Positions 1-7,067 of a stretch of 16,487 bases of DNA are shown here, piece by piece. The translations under genes were made by a program, and so were the position numbers. Below the pieces are notes generated by a model, which made no database searches, was not told the origin of the DNA, and saw only the letters and a list, made by a program, of their open reading frames with translations. Source of the stretch: an uncultured Clostridia bacterium. Lineage in GTDB: Bacteria > Bacillota > Clostridia > Peptostreptococcales > Acidaminobacteraceae. Position 1 is the stretch's first letter. Every line of letters starts with the position of its first letter. Where the stretch lies: assembly GCA_937880545.1 (NCBI GenBank), contig CALFKA010000015.1, positions 1 through 16,487 of the forward strand. Reading direction: 5' to 3'.

Positions 1-221
1 TGCCACTTCCAGCCAAATCCTCGAAGATTCTTCTCAAAGATGAAGTTCAAGATTAGGCTGACGACAGCCGGTGAGAAGATCAACACGATAGCATAGGGAA
101 TGTTCTCTTCGATCTTTCCTCCGTTGAGGATGATGAGTGTATTGAAGACGATGCTGATACCTGCCATCAAAGCGAAGAATGTGATAAGTTTTTTTCCGTC
201 TTTATCTCGCCAAAAACGCAT
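1..221 (-). CDS. N-terminal fragment of a membrane protein, probably CPBP-family intramembrane protease
   Basis: Reading leftward from an ATG at 221, 73 codons stay open to the contig edge, so only the N-terminus is present. A GAGGAG ribosome site lies just upstream. The visible protein starts with a short charged stretch (MRFWRDKDGKK), then a hydrophobic segment at about residues 13-34, a polar loop, and a second hydrophobic segment at about 44-62. The second segment begins with FSPAVV and is followed by NLRGFGWKW. A 'SPA' helix followed by a 'GxGW' turn is the usual N-terminal pattern of CPBP (Abi-type) membrane metalloproteases. The catalytic EExxxR and HxxxN motifs would lie beyond the edge, so activity cannot be judged. 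The gene is divergent from the peptide transporter operon. The coding call is firm; the family call is a reasoned guess from a short piece. Confidence 0.7.
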   Translation of the reverse strand, partial: MRFWRDKDGKKLITFFALMAGISIVFNTLIILNGGKIEENIPYAIVLIFSPAVVSLILNFIFEKNLRGFGWKW

Positions 222-515
222 GTGATCTCCTCATAATTAGTTTCTTATTTGGACTTGAGTATTCTTAAAGTAATTGACTCGTATCGGATAGGTTTCTGAT
301 TTCCTTCACCTATAATAGCCGTGGATTTCAAAACAGTATCATAACTGCGAGAGAATTAACGAACACTTAACATGGAGATGCAGAATGTTTCCGTTCAATA
401 AAGGTAGAGGATATGTGCTCGGGAGAAGTAGTGAATGTTTCCCATGAATGCTTTTTCCTTGCAATGGCAATTCTACAGACCACTCTAAGAAGAGTAGTGG
501 TATTGATTTTCCCGT

Positions 516-569
516 TATCTTTTGAGAGAAGCATGGTTGCTTATATTACGTCAAAAGATATGTTTTTTT
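516..569 (+). terminator. terminator-like hairpin without an upstream gene
   Basis: Ten bases at 516-525 (TATCTTTTGA) are perfectly complementary to 551-560 (TCAAAAGATA). Seven T residues follow at 563-569. The 25-base loop contains a minor AAGC/GCTT pairing. The T-run is only on the + strand, so it would stop rightward transcription. The stem is AT-rich and the loop long, so it could also be a leader structure. It lies 150 bases upstream of the operon promoter, so any transcript it ends would be non-coding or come from an unseen upstream start. Confidence 0.5.
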
Positions 570-718
570 GCGAGCGATAGGTCCTGACGTGAAAGCGGTC
601 CAGAAGGAGTAAACATTACGAATTTGAAGTCTAAAGTGTGACTATTACATTTTTTAAGTGATAGACCGTTAACCCGTTGAAATCAAGTAACCGGCGCCTT
701 TTGGAGGTGCCCGATTTG

Positions 719-747
719 TTGCATGTGGAAGTTAGGTGTGATATTAT
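719..747 (+). promoter_or_regulatory. Promoter of the peptide transporter operon
   Basis: TTGCAT at 719-724 is a weak -35. A 17-base spacer leads to TATTAT at 742-747, which matches the -10 consensus at five of six positions. TG at positions one to three before the -10 makes it an extended -10 promoter, which compensates for the poor -35. The predicted start near 754 gives a leader of about 58 bases with AAGGAGGG just before the ATG. Confidence 0.55.
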
Positions 748-811
748 CAATAAAATTGGAGGGTTGTTTGTAATGGTGCAGATGACTCCGCCATAAATAC
801 AAGGAGGGAAA

Positions 812-2545
812 ATGAGTAAGAAACTGATAGTCGCTCTGCTGTCAATGCTTTTAGTGTTCACGCTGATCCTCAGCGGATGCACACAGCCAGCAGCGCCCGC
901 ACCGGCACCAACTCCTGCAGAAGAAACCCCTGCAGAAGAACCACCTGCAGAAGAAACCCCTGCAGAAGAGCCAGCACCTGCAAAAGGTGACAACATTTTG
1001 AAAGTTGGCGGCAGTGGTTATGACGGAGTTTTCAACCCGATCATGAGCAGTAATGTCTACGACGGCTATGTTGTTGACCTTATCTTTGAAGGCCTGGTCA
1101 CTCTAGATGCTGAAGGAAACTACATCCCCAATCTGGCGGACTGGGAAGTCTCTGAAGATCATAAGGTTTACACCTTTACTCTCAAAGACGGAATCAAGTT
1201 CTCAGACGGAACACCCCTTACAGCTGAAGACGTTGTCTTTACTTACACCACGATTGCTCATCCTGACTATGATGGACCCAGAAGTTACGCTGTCAGCGGT
1301 ATGAAGGGTTATAAAGAATATCATGCAGGCGAAGCAGAGGAATTCGCCGGTGTTCAACTAATTGACGAAAAGACCGTTGCTTTTACGTTTGACGAAGCCA
1401 TTGTTTCCAATATTGAGAACTTCGGCTACGGCATTCTGAGCAAAGACTACTACGGATTTGAAGACTATGCGACATTTACAGAAAAGAATAATGCGCCGAT
1501 GGGCTCCGGTCCGATGCTTCTGGAAGACTTTGCTCCCAAGCAGCACGTCATCCTCGATACCAACACGAATTATTGGGATGCTGCCCGCATGCCTAAGATC
1601 GATGGCGTTCTGATCGTTGAAGTTTCTGAAGATACGATTCTTTCCGCACTCGAATCCGGTCAGATTGACCTGGCACAGCCTCAAACCAACAAAGACAACC
1701 TCGATACAATCAATGCCATGCAAAACGTATCGCCTGTCACCTATCTTGGTAATGGCTACACCTTCATGTGCTTTGAAACCACGACGCCTCCTTTCAATCA
1801 GAAAGAAGTTCGTCAGGCACTTCTGTACGCACTCGACCGCAAAGAATTCATCAAAGCGGAATACAAATCTGAAGAGCTGGCCTCTGTAGGTATGGCTCCG
1901 ATTTCTCCCGTCAGCTGGGCATTCCCTGAAGAAGGTCTCAATGCCTATGACTTTGACCTCGACAAAGCCAACCAACTCCTCGATGAGGCAGGCTGGGAAA
2001 TGGCCGATGACGGCTTCCGCTACAAAGATGGTGAGAAACTCTACGTCAAATGGCTGATCTACACTGAGTCCACTTGGCCTGGAACTCTTGCAGGAATGGC
2101 CGCCGACACTTGGAAACAAATCGGTGTGGATCTGTTTACTGATATGATGGACTTCAACACAGTAGCAGAACTGACCATGGACGCACAGCCTGCGGACAGA
2201 CCCAACAACTTTGATATCTACACGATGGGCTTCAGCCTTGCTCCCGACCCCGACCTTGCGGGTGCTCTGTTTGACGCAGATGCAAGCGCAGCAGGTGGCT
2301 TTAATGCTTCCGGCTTCCGCGATGAGCGTGTACAGGAGCTGATCCAAAAAGGCAGAACAACCTTTGATCAAGCTGAGCGTATCAAGATCTATGATGAACT
2401 CGCCAAGATCCTCAATGACGAAGTCGCTACCGCTATCGTTGCTTACCGTAACGAAATGTGGGGCGTCAACAACCGTGTGAAGAATCTTGACATCAGCACC
2501 TACCTGACATGGGTATCCTTTATCCATGATGTGGAGCTGGAGTAA
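812..2545 (+). CDS. oppA: Oligopeptide/dipeptide ABC transporter substrate-binding lipoprotein (family 5)
   Basis: This extracytoplasmic receptor captures peptides and delivers them to the permeases encoded next. The 577-residue protein starts with a lysine-containing signal peptide and a long hydrophobic core. The lipobox LSGC ends at Cys23, so the mature protein is lipid-anchored to the membrane surface. Residues about 24-58 are a low-complexity Ala/Pro/Glu tether. The rest is a family-5 binding domain with the usual N-terminal signature (VVDLIFEGLVTLDAEGNYIPN), FSDGTPLTAEDVVFT, and the later RQALLYALDR helix. AAGGAGGG precedes the ATG at a good distance. It is the first gene of an operon with oppB, oppC, oppD and oppF. 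Family-5 proteins also bind nickel, haem or sugars; with D and F ATPases beside it, peptides are the likeliest ligands. Opp and Dpp cannot be separated by eye. Confidence 0.93.
   Translation: MSKKLIVALLSMLLVFTLILSGCTQPAAPAPAPTPAEETPAEEPPAEETPAEEPAPAKGDNILKVGGSGYDGVFNPIMSSNVYDGYVVDLIFEGLVTLDAEGNYIPNLADWEVSEDHKVYTFTLKDGIKFSDGTPLTAEDVVFTYTTIAHPDYDGPRSYAVSGMKGYKEYHAGEAEEFAGVQLIDEKTVAFTFDEAIVSNIENFGYGILSKDYYGFEDYATFTEKNNAPMGSGPMLLEDFAPKQHVILDTNTNYWDAARMPKIDGVLIVEVSEDTILSALESGQIDLAQPQTNKDNLDTINAMQNVSPVTYLGNGYTFMCFETTTPPFNQKEVRQALLYALDRKEFIKAEYKSEELASVGMAPISPVSWAFPEEGLNAYDFDLDKANQLLDEAGWEMADDGFRYKDGEKLYVKWLIYTESTWPGTLAGMAADTWKQIGVDLFTDMMDFNTVAELTMDAQPADRPNNFDIYTMGFSLAPDPDLAGALFDADASAAGGFNASGFRDERVQELIQKGRTTFDQAERIKIYDELAKILNDEVATAIVAYRNEMWGVNNRVKNLDISTYLTWVSFIHDVELE
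914..973 (+). repeat. Four tandem 15-base repeats coding the lipoprotein tether
   Basis: Four consecutive copies of a 15-base unit (cctgcagaagaaacc and near variants) start at 914, 929, 944 and 959 and encode PAEET/PAEEP. Copies one and three are identical; two and four differ in the last few bases. They lie in the flexible linker after the lipidated cysteine, where changes in copy number would only alter tether length. Confidence 0.85.
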
Positions 2546-2583
2546 TCAATCAGATTATGATATCTGAGTTCTAGTAGGTAAAG

Positions 2584-2622
2584 ACATGAGCCGGAGGGCG
2601 AAGTTCCCTCCGGCATGTTTTT
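2584..2622 (+). terminator. Attenuating terminator between the binding-protein and permease genes
   Basis: GCCGGAGGG at 2590-2598 pairs perfectly with CCCTCCGGC at 2606-2614 around a seven-base loop. A short outer helix (ACAT/ATGT) continues past a two-base bulge, and five T residues end at 2622. It lies between the first and second operon genes with no new promoter evident before the next gene, so partial read-through is likely. Such hairpins commonly allow more binding protein than permease. Confidence 0.8.
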
Positions 2623-2641
2623 CAAAGAATGAGGAGGAAAC

Positions 2642-3607
2642 ATGCGTACCTACATCATTCGCCGCGTGGCACAAATGATCCCTGTCTTTCTGGGCATCAT
2701 GTTCATCCTGTTCCTACTGTTGCAGCTTGCCCCCGGTGGACCTTCCAATATGTTGATGGATCCGCGGATGACGGTCGAGCAAAAAGAGGAATTGGCTGAA
2801 AAATACGGTGAAAACAAACCATTTTATGAGAAGTTTTTCAATTGGATCGTAGATGCCGCTCAGGGAAACTTTGGAAATTCTATTACACATAAAAAGCCCG
2901 TCACTGCCGTAATTAATGACTTTATTGGCAATACATTTTTACTTTCATCTCTGTCTTTATTAGTCGGGCTGTTAATAGGCGTACCACTTGGGATAGTCTC
3001 TGCGACGAGGCAGTATTCTGCAGTAGACTATGCCGCAACAGTTTTTGCTTTAATCGGTGTCAGCCTTCCTGCCTTCTTCTTTGCCCTCTTGCTGTTAAAG
3101 GCATTTGCGGTGGATCTTGCCCTATTTCCTATTTTTGGTCTTGCTGACCCCCTACTCAGAAAAGCAGACTGGCTTACACGTACCTTGGATAAAGCCCATC
3201 ACCTGGTCTTACCGGTGACGGTATTAGGTATGACGCAGGCTGCTTCTTTCATGCGTTATACACGCTCCTCCATGCTCGAGGTAATCCGCCAGGATTATGT
3301 CCGCACGGCCAGAGCGAAAGGCCTGAAAGAAAAAGTGGTCATTTATAAACACGCTTTCAGAAATGCCATGATTCCGATTATTACCCTCTTGGGATTCTCC
3401 ATTCCCGGACTCCTTTCCGGAGCCCTCATGACGGAAACGATTTTTTCGCTTCCGGGACTCGGTAAAGCTTCCGTTGAAGCCGTTTCGCAAAGAAACTTTC
3501 CTCTCGTTCTTGGGATCAACGCCATGTTGAGCATTGTTACCTTATTTGCGGCTCTGATAGCCGACCTGCTTTATGCAGCCGCCGATCCCAGAATTCGTTA
3601 TGATTAA
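2642..3607 (+). CDS. oppB: Peptide ABC transporter permease, OppB/DppB type
   Basis: This is one of two membrane subunits that form the peptide channel. The 321-residue protein begins with the MRTYIIRRV start and a long first membrane span (about 10-30), then an extracytoplasmic stretch with PGGPSNMLMDPRMT. Further spans lie at about 98-120, 128-155, 186-205, 244-266 and 288-312. The cytoplasmic coupling (EAA) loop is at about 219-245, including YVRTARAKGLKE, which contacts the ATPases. The C-terminus ends in the family's 'DPRIRYD'. Length and layout are normal for OppB/DppB. GAGGAGG precedes the ATG. The gene follows the attenuator hairpin and sits 11 bases before oppC. Family membership is clear; peptide specificity is inferred from the neighbours. 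Confidence 0.94.
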   Translation: MRTYIIRRVAQMIPVFLGIMFILFLLLQLAPGGPSNMLMDPRMTVEQKEELAEKYGENKPFYEKFFNWIVDAAQGNFGNSITHKKPVTAVINDFIGNTFLLSSLSLLVGLLIGVPLGIVSATRQYSAVDYAATVFALIGVSLPAFFFALLLLKAFAVDLALFPIFGLADPLLRKADWLTRTLDKAHHLVLPVTVLGMTQAASFMRYTRSSMLEVIRQDYVRTARAKGLKEKVVIYKHAFRNAMIPIITLLGFSIPGLLSGALMTETIFSLPGLGKASVEAVSQRNFPLVLGINAMLSIVTLFAALIADLLYAAADPRIRYD

Positions 3608-3618
3608 GGAGATTTAGC

Positions 3619-4521
3619 ATGTCAACAAGAACAGACATTGTCAATCGGCGTCTCCTGAAGAAAGACAAGAACGTTGAGTCCTTCTGGGCAAACGTATTTA
3701 AACAATTCAAAAGAAATAAACTTGCGGTTGTAAGTACTTATATAGTATTGGCTATCGTTTTGGCATGTATCATTGTGCCGATGGTCTCGCCGTACTCGCT
3801 GGAGCAGACAGACACCGCGAATCGTGCGCAAGCACCTTCCAGGTCACACTGGCTGGGCACCGATAATATCGGTCGTGATTTATTCACGCGGCTCTTTATC
3901 GGAGGGCGTATTTCGCTCGGCATAGCCCTGGCGGTTGTCACGCTGGAGTGTATCATTGGCATCGTGTTGGGAACACTTGCCGGATACTATGGTGGGATTG
4001 TTGATGGGATCATCATGCGTATCTCTGATATCTTCCTATGCTTCCCCTTTCTCATCATTTGTATCGTCATCGTATCGATCTTCAGCAGTGGACCTGCCAC
4101 GCTTATATTGACGCTGTCCATTTTGTCGTGGCCATCCATTGCCCGCATCGTGCGCGCACAGATCCTGTCACTGCGTGAGCTGGAATACATGGAGGCCTGT
4201 GAAGCCCTGGGCATCAGTGACTTTAAGCGGATGTTCCGCCACCTTTTGCCCAATGTCATGGCGTATATTATTGTCTATGCCACCTTGGGTATTGCCGCCA
4301 CGATCCTGACGGAAACAAGTCTTTCCTTCCTGGGACTGGGGATTCGTTTCCCGATCCCGACATGGGGCAACCTGATCCAGCCCGCCCGCGAACTTGTCGT
4401 TATTCAGAAATACTGGTGGTACTGGATGCCTTCAGGTATTGCGATTTTCCTGACCGTTATGTGTTGCAATATCATCGGCGACGCCCTTCGTGACGCAGTT
4501 GATCCGAAGATGAAAAGGTAG
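3619..4521 (+). CDS. oppC: Peptide ABC transporter permease, OppC/DppC type
   Basis: This is the second membrane subunit, partner of OppB. The 300-residue protein carries the N-terminal OppC extension with a first span at about 36-55. The diagnostic HWLGTDNIGRDLFTRL is at 77-92, and four or five more spans follow. The EAA coupling loop is at about 190-215 (YMEACEALGISDFKRMFRHL). LSFLGLGI and PTWGNL follow at about 235-252, and the usual LRDAVDPKMK tail closes the protein. All of these are standard for OppC/DppC permeases. The start is supported by AAGGAG about eight bases upstream. Its stop codon abuts the start region of oppD, which indicates translational coupling. Confidence 0.94.
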   Translation: MSTRTDIVNRRLLKKDKNVESFWANVFKQFKRNKLAVVSTYIVLAIVLACIIVPMVSPYSLEQTDTANRAQAPSRSHWLGTDNIGRDLFTRLFIGGRISLGIALAVVTLECIIGIVLGTLAGYYGGIVDGIIMRISDIFLCFPFLIICIVIVSIFSSGPATLILTLSILSWPSIARIVRAQILSLRELEYMEACEALGISDFKRMFRHLLPNVMAYIIVYATLGIAATILTETSLSFLGLGIRFPIPTWGNLIQPARELVVIQKYWWYWMPSGIAIFLTVMCCNIIGDALRDAVDPKMKR

Positions 4522-4525
4522 GTGA
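4520..4525 (+). promoter_or_regulatory. Ribosome site that decides the oppD start
   Basis: AGGTGA lies five bases before the ATG at 4531 and matches the 3' half of the consensus AGGAGGTGA. A GTG at 4522, immediately after the oppC stop, lies inside this element and has no properly spaced site of its own. The ATG at 4531 is therefore preferred. Confidence 0.65.
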
Positions 4526-4530
4526 CGGCG

Positions 4531-5526
4531 ATGAGAAAACAACCCATCCTTCAAGTGAAAAACTTGAAAACATATTTCCACACCGACTCCGGCACCGTAA
4601 AAGCCGCTGACGATGTCAGCTTCGATGTCTATCCGGAAGAAACCCTTGGCATCGTGGGTGAGTCAGGCTGTGGTAAAAGTATCACCTGCATGTCGATCAT
4701 GCAGCTGGTGGAAACGCCCCCCGGAAAATACGAGGGTGGTGAAATCCTCTTTGATGGCATCGACATTATGAAAGCCAGCAAGAGGCAGATTATGGACATT
4801 CGCGGAAATCAGATTTCTATGATCTTCCAGGAACCCATGACCAGCTTAAACCCGGTGTTCCGCGTGGCCGATCAGATTGCAGAAGCCATCATGGTGCACC
4901 AAAATGTCAATAAGAAAGATGCAGAGGAACAAGCTGTCGATATGCTTCGAAAGGTGGGTATCCCCAACCCGGAGCGTGTGGCCAGAGATTTTCCTTTTGC
5001 TCTCTCGGGAGGCATGCGTCAGCGCGTCATGATCGCCATGGCCCTTGCCTGTAAGCCGAAGATTTTGATAGCGGATGAGCCGACGACGGCGCTCGACGTA
5101 ACCATTCAGGCGCAGGTCTTACAATTGATGAATGATCTGAAAGATGATTATCAGACATCTGTCATCTTTATTACGCATGACCTCGGTGTCATAGCGGAAA
5201 TGTCGGATCGCGTCATGGTGATGTATGCCGGTAAGATTGTTGAGCTGGCTGATGTGGAGGAGCTCTTTACCACTCCCAAGCATCCCTACACCATCGGGCT
5301 GATGAAATCCAAGCCCGATATGAGTACTACGGGAGATCGCCTGACCGTCATCCAGGGAAATGTGCCGAACCTGAACCGTTTGCCGTCCGGCTGTGCCTTC
5401 CATCCTCGCTGCCCGTATGTGATGGATATTTGTAAAGAAGAGACACCGGATCTTCGCGATATCAGTGCGACACGCAAAGCAGCGTGCTGGAAAGTATTTC
5501 AAGAGAAGGAAGTAAGCTATGAGTGA
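4531..5526 (+). CDS. oppD: Peptide ABC transporter ATP-binding protein, OppD/DppD type
   Basis: This cytoplasmic ATPase powers peptide import together with OppF. Counting from the ATG at 4531, the 331-residue protein has Walker A GESGCGKS at 43-50, the Q-loop glutamine at 100, the signature LSGGMRQR at 158-165, Walker B ILIADE at 178-183 and the switch histidine at 216. A peptide-transporter-specific C-terminal domain follows (HPYTIGLMKS, then PSGCAFHPRC). It holds four cysteines at 288, 294, 301 and 319, the pattern linked to an iron-sulfur cluster in some OppD proteins. The alternative GTG at 4522 would add three residues. The gene overlaps oppF by eight bases. All nucleotide-binding motifs are intact. 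Confidence 0.94.
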   Translation: MRKQPILQVKNLKTYFHTDSGTVKAADDVSFDVYPEETLGIVGESGCGKSITCMSIMQLVETPPGKYEGGEILFDGIDIMKASKRQIMDIRGNQISMIFQEPMTSLNPVFRVADQIAEAIMVHQNVNKKDAEEQAVDMLRKVGIPNPERVARDFPFALSGGMRQRVMIAMALACKPKILIADEPTTALDVTIQAQVLQLMNDLKDDYQTSVIFITHDLGVIAEMSDRVMVMYAGKIVELADVEELFTTPKHPYTIGLMKSKPDMSTTGDRLTVIQGNVPNLNRLPSGCAFHPRCPYVMDICKEETPDLRDISATRKAACWKVFQEKEVSYE

Positions 5527-6532
5527 TACAACAAAACAAGATGCTCTGTTGCGTGTAGACAATCTGGTCAAACACTTCCCAATACGCGGTGGATTATTTA
5601 AACAGGTCAAAGCACATGTCCGCGCGGTCGACCATGTCTCCTTTGAAATTGAAAGAGGCAAAGTCCTTGGCATCGTAGGAGAATCGGGCTGTGGAAAGAC
5701 AACACTTGGTCGCACCATGCTCCGCTTGACTCCCCCTACGGATGGCAAGGTGTACTTCAAAGATATCGATGTCTTCGCCCAGAACAAAGAGGAGATGCAT
5801 AAGCTGCGAACGAAGATGCAGATCATCTTCCAAGACCCCTACAGTTCGCTTAATCCCCGTCTTCCTGTCAGTGAAATCATAGGGGAAGCACTGATGCAAC
5901 ATAAGTTGGTTGAGAACAAGACCGAGATGATGGACCGGGTCATGGATATCATTGAAAAATGTGGACTCTTCCCTGAGCAGGCTTTTCGTTACCCGCATCA
6001 ATTTTCGGGTGGTCAGAGGCAACGCATCTGTATCGCACGTGCACTCGTTCTGAACCCTGAGTTTGTCGTCTGTGACGAAACTGTATCGGCGCTTGACGTG
6101 TCGATTCAGAGTCAGATCATCAATCTCCTGAAAGAAATGCAGGAAGAGTTGGGACTTACCTATCTGTTCATCAGTCATGACCTCAGCGTCATCCGCTTTA
6201 TCAGTGATCAGGTAGGCGTCATGTACCTGGGAGAGATCGTAGAGTACGGAGACAAGAAGCAGATCTTTGATACGCCGAGACATCCGTACACGGAAGCGCT
6301 TCTCTCAGCCGCACCTTCTTTTGACTTTGAGAAGATCCGAACCCATAAGCGCATCATTCTGGCGGGGGACATTCCCTCTCCGGTCAACCCTCCCTCGGGC
6401 TGCCGCTTCCATACGCGCTGCCCCTATGCGCAACCGCTCTGTGCGGAGGAAGTCCCGGAAGATACAGTGGTTGAACCCGGTCATCGTGTGCGCTGTCACA
6501 TTGCGAGTGGGAAGATCACTGTCAACCGATAG
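5519..6532 (+). CDS. oppF: Peptide ABC transporter ATP-binding protein, OppF/DppF type
   Basis: This is the second ATPase of the peptide importer and forms a heterodimer with OppD. The 337-residue protein has the typical OppF opening, in which the first strand is followed by an insertion (FPIRGGLFKQV at 20-30). Walker A GESGCGKT is at 54-61, the Q-loop glutamine at 105, the signature FSGGQRQR at 162-169, Walker B FVVCDE at 182-187 and the switch histidine at 220. After Walker B the protein reads DETVSALD where many relatives have DEPVSALD; this is probably tolerated. The C-terminal domain contains PPSGCRFHTRC and four cysteines at 295, 301, 308 and 326. The ATG lies inside the end of oppD (ATGAGTGA overlap), with GAAGGAAG as ribosome site, so translation is coupled. 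Confidence 0.94.
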   Translation: MSDTTKQDALLRVDNLVKHFPIRGGLFKQVKAHVRAVDHVSFEIERGKVLGIVGESGCGKTTLGRTMLRLTPPTDGKVYFKDIDVFAQNKEEMHKLRTKMQIIFQDPYSSLNPRLPVSEIIGEALMQHKLVENKTEMMDRVMDIIEKCGLFPEQAFRYPHQFSGGQRQRICIARALVLNPEFVVCDETVSALDVSIQSQIINLLKEMQEELGLTYLFISHDLSVIRFISDQVGVMYLGEIVEYGDKKQIFDTPRHPYTEALLSAAPSFDFEKIRTHKRIILAGDIPSPVNPPSGCRFHTRCPYAQPLCAEEVPEDTVVEPGHRVRCHIASGKITVNR

Positions 6533-6549
6533 TTAGCAAGGAGTTCATC

Positions 6550-6780
6550 ATGTTTGGCGTAGGAAAAAAAGCACTTGAAGATGAAAAACGTATCCTTGAA
6601 GCGAATCGCCCGCAAGTGCAAGAAGCTCAAGAGGAGCCGATAGCACCGGAACAGATTCGTCTGGAAAAGGGTGATCTCAAGGCGATGGTCCTCGCCGTGC
6701 TGAGTCTCACGTTGCCATATCTGTTGGTTTTTATTGCCAGTATCTTTCTCATCTACAAAGTGATTCAGTGGATCTGGTAA
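6550..6780 (+). CDS. Small single-span membrane protein at the end of the peptide transporter operon
   Basis: I do not recognise this 76-residue protein. It has AAGGAG six bases before its ATG, starts 17 bases after oppF and ends before the operon terminator, so it is almost certainly expressed with the transporter. Residues 1-43 are charged and rich in Glu, Lys and Gln (EDEKRILEAN, VQEAQEEP), probably helical and cytoplasmic. Residues about 46-72 are strongly hydrophobic (one span, or one with a proline kink at LTLPYLL), followed by a short tail ending WIW. There is no signal-peptidase or lipobox motif. It could be an accessory or stabilising subunit of the importer, but only position supports that. 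Confidence 0.75.
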   Translation: MFGVGKKALEDEKRILEANRPQVQEAQEEPIAPEQIRLEKGDLKAMVLAVLSLTLPYLLVFIASIFLIYKVIQWIW

Positions 6781-6804
6781 AAAGCTAGAACTCAATGATT
6801 ACCG

Positions 6805-6833
6805 GCCCTGCAAGCGAAAGCTGCAGGGCTTTT
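6805..6833 (+). terminator. Terminator of the peptide transporter operon
   Basis: GCCCTGCA at 6805-6812 pairs perfectly with TGCAGGGC at 6822-6829. Inside, a two-base GC stem closes a GAAA tetraloop next to a single bulged A. TTTT follows at 6830-6833. It lies 25 bases after the stop codon of the small membrane protein gene and marks the end of the operon. Confidence 0.9.
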
Positions 6834-6886
6834 GTATTGCGTTCATTGCTGTGGAACTCTATCGTCTTGTCTGGTATATAAAGCTT

Positions 6887-6894
6887 TTCTAGAA
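6887..6894. promoter_or_regulatory. Candidate GntR operator, upstream copy (TTCTAGAA)
   Basis: This is a perfect eight-base palindrome 25 bases upstream of the -35 box. It also lies where transcription would begin from the weaker extended -10 at 6875-6880. GntR/HutC regulators such as NagR bind palindromes centred on TCTAGA or similar, and two such regulators are encoded at the operon's end. The assignment is an inference. Confidence 0.35.
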
Positions 6895-6919
6895 GATTTC
6901 TCTTTTGGCATAAATCCGG

Positions 6920-6948
6920 TTGACATACTTTCAGCAAGGAGGTATATT
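6920..6948 (+). promoter_or_regulatory. Main promoter of the Amadori-product operon
   Basis: A perfect -35 TTGACA at 6920-6925 is followed by a 17-base spacer and TATATT at 6943-6948, five of six matches to the -10. Transcription would start near 6955, giving a leader of about 170 bases. An AAGGAGG sequence happens to lie in the spacer. No other promoter of this quality occurs before the operon's end. Confidence 0.75.
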
Positions 6949-7055
6949 TTAGATAGCACTGGTAGGCAAAATAGATGAATACAACAAAGCTTATCCGGGC
7001 AAAGTAAAACATAAACTTAATATATATGCGGTGTATGATTCAATAAATGGCGGAA

Positions 7056-7067
7056 TGTTCTAGACAC
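7056..7067. promoter_or_regulatory. Candidate GntR operator, downstream copy (TGTTCTAGACAC)
   Basis: TCTAGA at 7059-7064 has the same core as the upstream palindrome and resembles the TGGTCTAGACCA-type operators of NagR-like HutC-subfamily repressors, although the outer bases are not symmetrical. It lies in the transcribed leader, 60 bases before the first gene, where a bound repressor could block elongation. Confidence 0.35.

Larger units (their letters stand above)
222..811. other. 590-base divergent intergenic region
   Basis: No convincing gene lies here on either strand; the longest frames lack ribosome sites and protein-like composition. It contains a bulged hairpin at 479-501 (ACCACT/AGTGGT arms), the terminator-like hairpin at 516-569, a GC-rich hairpin at 693-711 (GGCGCC/GGTGCC, one G-T pair) that ends seven bases before the -35 box of the peptide operon, and that operon's promoter at 719-747. 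A TATAAT hexamer at 311-316 has no matching -35. I found no clear promoter for the leftward gene. Confidence 0.6.

Noticed and set aside
693..711. GC-rich hairpin GGCGCC/GGTGCC as terminator
   Set aside because: It is not followed by a T-run; at most it is an operator or chance pairing next to the -35 box.
222..811. Riboswitch or T-box leader before oppA
   Set aside because: The T-box consensus and other leader motifs I could recall are absent, and the promoter at 719-747 leaves only a short leader.
1358..2527. Long open frame (389 codons) on the minus strand within oppA
   Set aside because: It lies wholly opposite a clear family-5 binding protein, has no recognisable motifs, and reflects codon bias of the real gene.
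4522..4530. GTG start for oppD
   Set aside because: It sits inside the AGGTGA element that best serves the ATG at 4531 and lacks a spaced ribosome site.
5119..5826. Long minus-strand frame across the oppD/oppF junction
   Set aside because: Both sense genes have complete ABC motifs; the antisense frame shows no protein family features or ribosome site.
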